DNA of 64,000 bases from Auricularia sp. M13 (lineage: Eukaryota > Basidiomycota > Agaricomycetes > Auriculariales > Auriculariaceae), in contig CM073203.1 in the NCBI GenBank assembly GCA_037042915.1, positions 434,001 to 498,000 on the forward strand, given 5' to 3'. Within the stretch, counting starts at the first letter, position 1, and the number at the start of each line of letters is the position of its first letter. The notes below the pieces were generated by a model that was given only the letters and a program-made list of their open reading frames with translations, ran no database searches and had not been told where the DNA came from. A program made the position numbers and the translations under genes. Shown piece after piece: positions 55,346 through 64,000 of the stretch.

Positions 55346-56621
55346 ATGGCTGACCACCCCGATCCTGATGATGACTCTACGTCTGAGACTACCTCTACAT
55401 CTGACGACGTACCGCTAGTCATTGTACATGCCCGCCTACCGGATGCCACCAATGCGCTCGTTTGGAAGTGGGGACGCGTCCTGCGGTTCCCCATCTCGAC
55501 AATGACCACTCTGTCGCCAAATGACCCGTGGCGCTGGATCCTATTCGCGTGCGGCACAGTGTTCGGAACGAAACACGGCAAGCTCTGCACCTCCGAGGAC
55601 GATACCGAGCTTTTGAGCCTGGACGACCCAGCGCCAGACTTGTCAACCAAAGTCTGGTTCCACGTCGATGACCCGGACCGCGATTCTCTCTTACCCGTCG
55701 ACCCTGATATGTGCGTGTCGCGGACGGGTACGGAGGCCAGGGAGCGCGCAAAGGACTTCAGAACGCTCGTCAGTAGTCGGGACGGTCACCAATGCGTCGT
55801 CACGCAGATGGATATCCCGGAGCTCCTTATCGCGAGCCACTTAATACCACATGTTAAGGGTCACGAGGTGCTGTAGTCTGTCATGCCTTGACCGTCAAAT
55901 AAACTCGCACGAATATCCAGTACATTCAGAGTCTCACCAAGTTTCGTCGTGATGCGGCGTATGACAACGACATTGAGATCATCGACGACATCGACGATGT
56001 TCGCAACGGCGTCTTGGCAAGCCGAAACATTCATTCCTCCTTTGGCCGGCACACAGCTATTATGAAGGTCGGCCGTTCTCTGCTGCTCCGTTTAGAAATG
56101 AACCTCACGCTCCATGATAGAAGCCGAACTTCGCGTTTCCATAAGCGGATCCGTCGTGGGACTTCCACGTCCTCAGGTTGGACTTGTCGTACGTGCCGAA
56201 GGTCGTCCAACGTGCTGTCCTACCCGTCAGAGTCCCAGCGGACAAGACGCGCTGGCCGCAGGCTGTCCTCTTTGATCAGGTCTACGGGACAACGGTCTTG
56301 AAGTCCTTTGGCTTGCCCGCTGCGATGCAGTCCATCAGCCACGTCTCGCGTAAATTCTTTGGGGAAATTAACTCGCGACAACAGCGGCGGCGCGAGGAGG
56401 AACAAAGCCAGCACCGACAAAAGGAAACCGATGACCTGGATGCGAATATTCTCAATCGCGGCTCGGGCGAAGGGCCTCCGGAGTTTGCGACCTGGCAGAG
56501 TCTGCTGCCGCTCGACCGGCAGTGGAGAGTTTACAACCTGTTGGCGAAGCAGGCCGAGGCCAAACGAGATGCCGAGGTGAATGAACGGGTTGTCTCCTGG
56601 TTGGACAAGGCGCAGACTTGA
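55346..56621 (+). CDS. HNH-nuclease-like protein
   Basis: Exon 1 (55346-55867) begins M-A-D-H-P-D-P-D-D-D-S and ends in R-D-G-H-Q-C-V-V-T-Q-M, then I-A-S-H-L-I-P-H-V-K. After the intron 55868-55920 comes Y-I-Q-S-L, then D-D-I-D-D-V-R-N-G-V-L and N-I-H-S-S-F. This is the C-V-T, A/S-H-L-I-P, D-D-x-x-N-G, H-x-x-F order of the HNH_2-type domain common in agaricomycete genomes. The last part (about 56160-56621) is a helical tail (R-Q-Q-R-R-R-E-E-E-Q) ending W-L-D-K-A-Q-T. The splice joining it, at about 56070-56150, could not be fixed. The biological role of these HNH-like proteins is unknown. Confidence 0.75.
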
Positions 56622-57006
56622 AGCCTGTCAGGTTGTAACGGGGCACTGGTACTGTGCACTGTCGGCGGTCCACACCACCTCTTCGAGGCGCTCTCTGCGC
56701 TCATCCTCGGCTTGTCTCATCTCTGCATGCTGCTGTCTCCGGGCTGCATCTGCGATTGTTTTCATGGGCGGTTCTACAACAAACGTACCGTCCTGACGCC
56801 GATTCCAGACGGTTCACCCACAGGTTCCAGACAATGAATTATGACGCGCGGCCTTTACGTTCCAGACGCAACTGGGGATTTATTCATCGTGCACCGGGAT
56901 TCACCATTTCTTTCAATTTTCCGAAATTACAGTACAACGCAAAGGGGAGCAGAGCACCCATGGGCCATGTTCATTACAAAAATACTTGGAATATACAATG
57001 CGATGC
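56622..57006. other. Convergent intergenic region
   Basis: 385 bp between the HNH-like gene (+) and the RNA-ligase-like gene (-), probably both 3' untranslated regions. Nothing else was recognised. Confidence 0.45.
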
Positions 57007-58122
57007 CTAAGCTATCGTCCGGTCATTTTCTGCGCTCACTCGTGCTGCAAACCAGGGTTTAGCCACATCATACATAGCCTTGCGTGCGAGCTTCTCGTTC
57101 ACCCCCATCTCGTCCATCATATACCGCTCCTCTTTGATCGCATCCTCGATCACCCATTTGGTGAACTTTGGCAGCAGTTGGTACTGAAATGGCGTCTCGC
57201 CTGCTCTTCCAGCAACTGCCAGTTCCTGCTCAACGAACTCGACGCCTTGCTCGAAGCGGCGCTCTGCCAGAGCGTACTGCACAAACGCCTGAGCTTTGGA
57301 CACGTCGTCTGCAGAAGGAGCAACTTTTGGCGCGTGTGCAGTCGTCGAGAAGGCCGCACCCTTCGTCTTGAAGTTATAGAGTCTGCTGTGATCGAGTGGA
57401 ACGTCATACTCGAGGGACTCGACGAGCGTCCATACGATGCCCTCTCCAGCACGGATGGTCGCCTGGCCCGCCTTTGCTGGCTGTGCCTCGTCCTCCAGCG
57501 CCAGACCGACTGGACATGAGCGAACCACGTCGTCGGTCAGCGCGGACATCTTCGCATTGATGTCAGCGGTGTCATTCGTAAAGTCGATTTCGACCTCGAA
57601 AGTCGGCCATGCGGCGATGTTGAATATGCGGTATTGTCTGAGAGCGACGGACGCGTAGCGACGCATGTCGACCCATGCACCGTCGATGCGAATGTTGAAG
57701 ATGGCGAAGAGCCGCGGCACATAGGCAATCGCCACGCCCTTCATGATGCCAGTGCCCGCCATCTCGCCCGCGACCATTATCTCCTCGAAGGCCGTCTTGC
57801 CGGATATTTGAAGGATTCGGTCGACGAGCTCGTGCAGCGGTGCACGCGAGAGATGGGCAACCGTCCCACAGTTATCGGTCTTGATGTCGATGACGCGCGA
57901 CCGCGACTGGAACTGAGGCGTTCGTTTATTATTGTCGCGGAACACTATCGTCGCGTTCGTCCCGTGGAGCTTCACGGTGCCCAGGAACTTGCCCCGCGAA
58001 GGGAGCCGCTGCGTAGGAGGAGCACTGCCGTCAGCCTCTGTGGCCTTGCATGCCCGCAGGTAATCCTTCTTGAAGGGAGCGAAGGCTGGCGTGGATGGAT
58101 AGGCCACGAAAGTGTGGGACAT
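57007..58122 (-). CDS. RNA-ligase-family (Rnl2-like nucleotidyltransferase) protein
   Basis: A single exon of 371 residues. Covalent nucleotidyltransferase motifs appear in order: motif I K-L-H-G-T-N-A with Lys51 as the likely AMP acceptor, a motif III-type block around M-V-A-G-E-M-A-G-T-G (residues 117-126), L-F-A-I-F-N-I-R-I (motif IIIa, 139-147), motif IV G-E-G-I-V-W (226-231), and motif V L-Y-N-F-K-T-K-G-A (248-256). This fits the RNA ligase domain (PF09414) of T4 Rnl2-like enzymes, which seal 3'-OH/5'-phosphate nicks through a ligase-adenylate. The C-terminal 115 residues are helical and may replace the Rnl2 C-terminal domain. No targeting signal is evident. All expected key residues are present, so activity is plausible; the substrate is unknown. 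Confidence 0.78.
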   Translation of the reverse strand: MSHTFVAYPSTPAFAPFKKDYLRACKATEADGSAPPTQRLPSRGKFLGTVKLHGTNATIVFRDNNKRTPQFQSRSRVIDIKTDNCGTVAHLSRAPLHELVDRILQISGKTAFEEIMVAGEMAGTGIMKGVAIAYVPRLFAIFNIRIDGAWVDMRRYASVALRQYRIFNIAAWPTFEVEIDFTNDTADINAKMSALTDDVVRSCPVGLALEDEAQPAKAGQATIRAGEGIVWTLVESLEYDVPLDHSRLYNFKTKGAAFSTTAHAPKVAPSADDVSKAQAFVQYALAERRFEQGVEFVEQELAVAGRAGETPFQYQLLPKFTKWVIEDAIKEERYMMDEMGVNEKLARKAMYDVAKPWFAARVSAENDRTIA

Positions 58123-59973
58123 GGTCGGTATGAGGGAAAGTCTACGCAGAGTGCAGCCTTATGTATAAACGACAGGGGAAATGAGTCAACACTGCCAGCG
58201 GCGAGTCTGACCGCTGGCTGTGTTGACTGTGAGGCGCGAGTCATTGCGATGCGGGAGCAGTCTCGACGTCGGCAGTCTCGATTGAGTTCGGGCTGGGAGT
58301 GCTCGTGCCATTGGCAATGTAACGATAATGCAGAGTCCGCGGGAGCGCCGATACCGTAACACAGCACAACTTCCTTGCCACAGAGCGTCTGAGTCAATGT
58401 GAGATCCTGGCGGAGGCAGGGTAACACAGCCCTGTACAACGCCGGTCACTGTGCAGAGGGCTCACGCAGCTTCAAAGGCAGTTCTGACTTGAGAGACATG
58501 CTGTGCGTATCGTCGTTCCGCGCTGAGCGCTGGCCGTCCACGTCGCGCAACGTCCGCAAAATAAATCATTATTAGAGTTGGAAGGTCGGAGGGTGTGCTG
58601 GGCGCATCTGCCACAGCGCATGTCGTCCAGAGACAGCAGAGGGCCGACAGACACCAGGCGTTGTTTTTTGGCTGCCGAGCATCGGTCTGAGCGGTAAGAC
58701 ATGACGCGCGTGCGCCGGTAGATGCGGAATTGCCAAAAGGACACCAGCCAGCCTTCGAGGCCAAGAGCCATCAGCGCACAGTTGGGTGGTTAGGTCGCAG
58801 CCGCGACCGTTACGCTCGTAGACAAGCGATGGAATTGGGAACATCGTCGCTGGTAGCTTTCTCGCAAGATACCGTCATGTGGGAGCAAACGCATGGACTG
58901 GATGGTCATCGTGATAACCCGGGTGAAGGAGCGGACGCGGAGCAGCATTGAACGGGGCAGCAACAACTAAACTGCTGGAGCGGAATTCAGGTCAGGAAAA
59001 GTCGAAAAATCCTATGCAGGAAAACACACCAAAGAATCATGTTCATTTCCGATCCCGGGGCGACGTGTGCGCCAGCGCCAGACGTTATTCTAAGAAGCGA
59101 GATAAATCGGGCTCGCAACCCACGACGGTCAGGCCGAATCCCACGCCGCGAAGTCTAGAAGCCCAAGTCCCAACCCATCGTCAAACCAGAGATTAAAACG
59201 TACCGCCGATCGTCTGCGTTTCGCCATTGACAGAAGCTTGAATCTCGAACCAGCGTCTTCTCGCCAGCGTCAGGGAGAGAGCGAGAGGGAGAGAGGTAGA
59301 CCGAATCGATATATACTCGCGCCAGGGCTCCAACAATATGCGCGCACCATGAATATCCCTACATGTCACTCAGAACAGGGGTACGGAGGGGGGGTCCGCA
59401 GCGTGGGGAACGGGGTGGTGGTGGTAGATCGTTGAACGGCGGCGAGTACGCTTGGGGGTTGGGGGGGATGGGACTAATGTTACGACCAGATCCACGGATT
59501 AGCTGCGTTAGATACAGAGCACAGGGGGACGGGGATGGATGGGAGACGAGGGGCGGGCAGGCTGCGCCCATACCACGCGACACGCCAGCGAAGGCGTTTC
59601 GCGCGCCGGGCGCAGCGGCACTACTGTAGCAGGATAGGATCGAATCGAATCGTAAGGAGAAAGAAAGAAAAGAAAAGAAGGAAAGAAAAAAAGGAAAAAA
59701 AAGGAAAGAAGGGCATAATGGGTGGCCTCCACAAGGGGGAGGCCGGGGTGTGTGTGGGGGCACGTGGGTTGGGCAGAGGGAGACGATACGCGTTGGAATA
59801 ATCACCAGGAGGGCGCCCGGCCCTCCCCGAGTATGGGGAGTGCGCAGGCGCAACCGGAAACCTCCAATAAGTTTTATGTATAACCGTGTGTGGATGAGAG
59901 ACGACGACCGGAGTGAAATCGCGCGCGCCGCGGTGAACGAAACAGCGCGCGCGCGGGGAGTTGGTCGCGCCCT
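58123..59973. other. Long intergenic region with polypurine tract
   Basis: 1.85 kb between the RNA-ligase-like start codon and the stop of the RRM protein. A strong purine tract (A/G only, 59655-59718) lies in the likely 3' untranslated part of the RRM gene. Overlapping open frames at 58462-58844 show no domain or codon bias and are not called. Confidence 0.45.
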
Positions 59974-62614
59974 CTATTTGTCCTCGTCCATGGCCTCCTC
60001 GGCGCTCGCGACAGCCTCGAGGATGGCGGCCTCGTCGACGGACTCGTCCGCCGCGTCGGGCTTCGCGGCGTCCGCGCCGTCGCTCTTCGCCGTCGCCGGC
60101 GTCTCCTTGTCCGGGCTCCCGCCCGCGCCGCCCGCCGAGCGCGCGCTGCGCAGCGGCCCGCCGGCGCTCTGCCCGCCGTTGCTCGCGCGCGGCGGGTTCG
60201 CGCACCGGTCCTTGCCGTGCGCGATGCGCAGGTTCGCGTAGTCTGGCTTCGTCTTGATGTTGTCGATCGCCTTGAGCGCGTTCGAGATGTTGGTGAAGTT
60301 GACGAATGCGCAGTTCCTGAGTTGCCGGATCGAGATCCAGATGCGGAAGCGGCCATCAGAGCGTCGACGAAGATGCAAGAGAAGAAAGGAGAAAAAAAGG
60401 TACCGTCAGCAGCAATTTCATCAAACGGAAACACGCGGGGGAGGAACGATAAGCCGGGCACGCGATGGGCACGAGCCAGGGTCGGGGAGAAGGGGAATGG
60501 CCAGGGTAGGATGGGAAAATAGACTCACTTCTCCTTCAAGAAGTTGACGAGCTCAATGTCTCCGTACTCGCCAAAGTCGCGCTTGAGCTTCTCCTCGGTG
60601 TAGACCTCAAAGTCCTCGATGTTTCCCACGTACACGTTGCGCGTCGCGCCGCCATGGACGGCGAGCGCGACGGCGGGCGCGAGCGGGCCGCTGTTCTTGC
60701 CCCAGCCAATCTTGAGGCGGCGGTTGTTGAGCGTGAGACCCTGGAACGTCGAAACCTGGAAGAACGAGAACGCCGCGGCCGGGTCGACGAAGGTGACGAA
60801 CGCGATGTGCTTGTCCTGCATGTAACGGATGCTCTGCAACATGCCGCCGCGGATCGCGTTGCACAGGTCCTCCGTCGTCGTCTCCGGGTGGATGTTGCCG
60901 AGGTACACCGTGCGGTTGAGGCTCTGCGCGCCCGCAGCGGCCATGCCGGCGAGCATCGCCGCGCTCGCCGGCGTCTGCGGGAGGCCGCTGAGGTCCGGGT
61001 ACGCGCTGAACGCCGCGCTCATTGGCGTCTGCGGCGGCAAACCGAGCGACGCGGCGGCGGACTGCGCGACGAGCGACTGCGCCGCCGCTACCTGTGCCGC
61101 GGCCGCGGCCGCCTGCTGCGACTTGGGGATGTACGCGCAGCGGTCCTTGCCGTAGTTGACGCGGCGGCCCGCCCACGCGGGCTCGGTGGGCAGCGTCGCG
61201 ACGACCTGTGTGGGGTATGAGCGTGGGAAGCTCGGCGAAACGGATTACGCTGGGCGAGGCGCTCGGCAGAACGTGCGGGCCCGGCGTCGTCATGGGCCCA
61301 AGCGAGCACGCCACGAAGACAAAATGATGGAGGCACGTAACGTACCTTGGTCGCGGTGGAGATGGAGAGGAAGTGAACGAAGCCGATGTTCTTGTCGCGG
61401 ACGATCTTGACCTGGTCGATGAGGCCGAACCGGCTCATGTCGTCGCGCAGCTGCTCCTCGGTCATGTCCTCGGGCAGGCCGCCGAGGTAGACGTTGCGGC
61501 TCGCGTTGCTCTGGGTGATGGAGAGCATGACCTGGCTCGGCACCGGGCTAGGCTTGCCCCAGCCGATCTTGAGCTCCTGGCCGTGCAGCGAGAGCTTCTT
61601 GACGGTCGCGTCGGCATGGAAGGCGGCCGCGGTGGCGCCGTCGAGGAAGGAGACGAAGACGCAGCTCTTCTCGGGCAGCACGCGCACGTTCTCGATCGGG
61701 CCAAAGTGCACGAGGTTGAGCAGCTCGTCGACCGAGGCGTCCGAGGGCAGGTTGCCGATGTAAACCGTCCGGGCGGTCTGGTTGTTGGCTGCCGCGGCTG
61801 CTGCTGCTGCTGCTGCTGCGGACGGTGGGTAAGCCTGGTGGGCGTTGGTGCCGTAAGAGAGGGGGGACAAACCGCCTTGACGCTGGTACCACACGGGCTT
61901 AGGAGAAATGAAATTGATTAACAGATGGAAGCTGAGCGCAATCTCACCTGCTGGAAGCTGGCGACGGCGGGGCTAAAGCCGTAAGAGCCGAGCATGCCGG
62001 TGGAGAGCGGGCTCATGCCCATGAGGCCGGACATCTGGTAGGCGGCGGCGAGCGTGGGGAAGGCGGACTGCGGGTAGGCGCTCATGAGCTGGCCGTTGGC
62101 AAGGCCGGCCTGGACGCCGCCGCCGAGGCCGCCCTGCTGCTGGGTGGGCGAGATGGCGGAGCCGGGGCCGGGCTGGATGCCGCTCATGTTGGTGTTGAGC
62201 GTGAGCGCGGGGCCTGCGGCGCCGGAGTGCAGGAGCTGGGCGTTGCTGGGCTGGGGGGGGCCCTGGGGGGCGCCGTTGGGCGGGGCGAGCGTGGGCCCAG
62301 CGACGGCTGCGGCTGGGTTGGCGGCCTGGGCGGCCTGGGCAGCGGCATTGGGGGCACCGAGGGCGGAGAAGGAGCCATAGCCGTAGTTGTCAAAGGCGTT
62401 GGGCTGGCGCTGGGGCTGCTGCTGGGCCTGCTGGTTGTTGGGGGACCAGCGGGCCTTCTTGACCTGGTCTGAGCCGTTGGCCGAGTCCATCTGACGCTGA
62501 AGAGGAAGGTAAGGAGGGCTGATGAAAAAAGCAGGAACTTGCCTTCATCATATCGAGCTGCTCGAGATAAGCCTGGTTGTTAAGACCAAAGGGAGACTGG
62601 GTGGAATCATCCAT
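59974..62614 (-). CDS. Four-RRM RNA-binding protein, Nrd1/Mrn1-like
   Basis: Start at 62614 (M-D-D-S-T-Q-S-P-F-G). A Gln/Ala/Pro/Gly-rich N-terminal part and a poly-Ala run (GCT/GCA codons near 61795-61830) precede four RRMs. Their RNP2/RNP1 pairs are T-V-Y-I-G-N-L with C-V-F-V-S-F-L, N-V-Y-L-G-G-L with I-G-F-V-H-F-L, T-V-Y-L-G-N-I with I-A-F-V-T-F-V, and N-V-Y-V-G-N-I with C-A-F-V-N-F-T. R-V-N-Y-G-K-D-R-C-A-Y and A-H-G-K-D-R-C-A linkers follow RRM2 and RRM4, a mark of the fission-yeast Nrd1 / budding-yeast Mrn1 family. Those proteins bind mRNAs and govern their stability and differentiation timing. The tail is acidic and ends E-A-M-D-E-D-K at 59974. At least five introns. Intact. Confidence 0.88.
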
Positions 62615-64000
62615 AGGGAGCAGAATATAAAACGGCGAGCGGGGGGAGATTGGGCAAACACTCGACGTGAGCGGTGAACACGCACAAGAGGAGCGGACAG
62701 AGGCAAGGGGATAGATAGCTACGTTAAGAACGGGTTATCGAACGAGACCGACAAGCAGAAGGGATGTCGACAACGAAAAGACCTCGCATCATCCCGGTAT
62801 TATACTCCCGCCCAACACTGGCCCCGGACAGCCTCGGCACTGCCAAACAGCACAGTGCCCTGCACATTTAAATAAACAGGCTGTTTAATTGCCGGGGAAT
62901 TAACAGGCCTGAAAATCAACTACTCACAATTTTTTCAACGCTATTACATTTCAACTATTGAACTAAGACCCTGATATACAGTCTTTTTACAATTTGTTAC
63001 ATTCTATGTAACACCCTGACACTGTGCAGTTTCACTCACACACCGCCATACCTTGAGACAAGCGCCGGATGATGATGATGGATTCCCAAAGGTATGGTTC
63101 ATGTCGGACTACATATACATACATGTTGACTATACACAAGGGAGGATAGCAGGGGTATAACAACAGTGGACAGCTGGTGGAGTATACAGGGCAAGGTGCC
63201 AAAGTGGCCGGTATCAGTACTCTCAAGTAAGAGAGGTCCTGGCTTCAAGCTTCTAGCTTCAGGAGCACTGGTTATCTAGAGTAGCTAGGTCCAATAACAA
63301 AGTGGAAAGGGATTGAAGTTGGCACTGAAAGTAAGCAGCAACAATCAAGAGCAATAAGTGGTTAACAGCGTCTTTTTACTTTTTACTTTCATTTCCACCT
63401 CTGCCTTGCCAATCGCACTGAATAACTCAGAATAAAGGTTGTTCATGCCTATGGAGGGTATCGAGCAGATATACCAGACAGACCAAGGTGTCCCTGCATG
63501 GAGACAGGCACAGACACCGTAGGTGTATATGGTTGTGCAATGATGAGCAGCACATCGAGCACATCGGCAGAGCACACTGACCAGCAATTAGGATTCCAAT
63601 TGCACATCACAACAGGCTCCGGATCCTATTCCATGCAGGGCAACAACCAAGACATGCATGTTGGTGTAGGTTGGCCAGGCTGGAGTGGATGAGCACCCAC
63701 GGGATAGAGGGCACAAGGTAGGAGATCAGCAAGATCATTGTAGCTTGGCCAATACACCCCACACACTGACAATATGGGGAAATACCAGTGGGTATGGTGT
63801 GTTGCTTCTCCAGAGGTGTAGGTAGTGAGATTGAGGGCTAAGAGCTGGTCAGAAATCAATGCAGATATCAACTTTGTGGTTGGGGAGGACAGTGACAGCA
63901 CAATGCATCCTGGGACTGAGGTCAGCAGGGGTCCAGTAAAGCCAGGAGACAGTAGCCAAGGTGCTAATGACCTGGAGAGGCATGTAATAGAACAGGTGTA
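62615..64000. other. Promoter of the RRM gene, then non-coding AT-richer repeat-like sequence
   Basis: 62615-62870 is the likely RRM gene promoter. From about 62870 the base composition becomes more AT-rich and contains palindromes: AAACAGGCTGTTT at 62874-62886, and TGTTACA with TGTAACA around a 5-bp loop near 62995-63013. The segment following TGTAACACCC resembles the start of some Ty3/gypsy LTRs, so a retroelement fossil is possible, but no coding part is in view. A T-rich stretch at 63371-63406 is shared with 32790-32826. No gene is supported up to 64000. Confidence 0.35.

Noticed and set aside
58462-58844. Several overlapping minus-strand frames of 90-100 codons
   Set aside because: No recognised motif, no consistent splice continuation and no codon bias favouring one frame.
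59645-59720. Polypurine tract as a retroelement priming tract
   Set aside because: It is long, impure and isolated, with no LTR or coding remains next to it; a simple-sequence 3' UTR tract fits better.
60607-61314. Open frame of about 235 codons overlapping the RRM gene in another frame
   Set aside because: Arg/Ala/Gly-rich shadow frame with no domain; the RRM frame has clear RNP motifs.

Overview
The window looks like nuclear DNA of an agaricomycete (mushroom-forming basidiomycete), probably a wood or litter decayer. The genes carry many 45-70 bp GT-AG introns, lie close together on both strands, and include families typical of this class: FunK1-type protein kinases, a GMC oxidoreductase with a fungal cellulose-binding module (CBM1), a GH127 enzyme, a GT61 glycosyltransferase, an OPT transporter, a GRDP-like protein and an HNH-nuclease-like protein. 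No rRNA, convincing tRNA or CRISPR array was seen.

Layout. 1-654: 3' end of a secreted GMC oxidoreductase with CBM1. 970-8306: block A, with a GNAT acetyltransferase (-), a full FunK1 kinase (+) and a short FunK1 derivative (+). 8566-18343: housekeeping and secretory genes (GH127 enzyme, single-pass membrane protein, EAF7-like NuA4 subunit, GRDP-like protein, legume-type cargo lectin). 18443-22270: a leucine-rich-repeat (LRR)-like pseudogene and a secreted Cys-rich protein. About 22.3-29.2 kb: block B, an inverted and circularly permuted copy of block A. 29602-31651: secreted class C beta-lactamase-like hydrolase. 31.9-42.8 kb: a patch of repeated lineage-type genes (LRR-like proteins, and a C2H2-like family in several states of decay), interleaved with a PalI/SUR7-type membrane protein, a GT61 enzyme and a small acidic orphan. 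43160-44304: a fold-back element with perfect 26-bp inverted ends. 45239-62614: conserved genes (SPA2 polarisome scaffold, OPT transporter, TFIIE beta, HNH-like protein, an RNA-ligase-family protein, and a four-RRM Nrd1/Mrn1-like protein). 62.9-64.0 kb: non-coding, AT-richer and palindrome-rich, with a weak LTR-like signature.

How the parts relate. The 3' two thirds is a mostly ordinary set of transcription, polarity, transport and RNA genes. The 5' two thirds is a dynamic region where kinase/acetyltransferase, LRR-like and C2H2-like genes have been copied, inverted and partly lost. The strongest leads are the permuted inverted duplication with a 6-bp microhomology junction, paired TCACGTGA sites conserved in both kinase promoters, the fold-back element, the C2H2-like family with a shared upstream sequence, and the RNA-ligase-family gene. 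Splice sites were assigned by eye from reading frame and GT-AG rules; those given as coordinates are frame-consistent, others are approximate.
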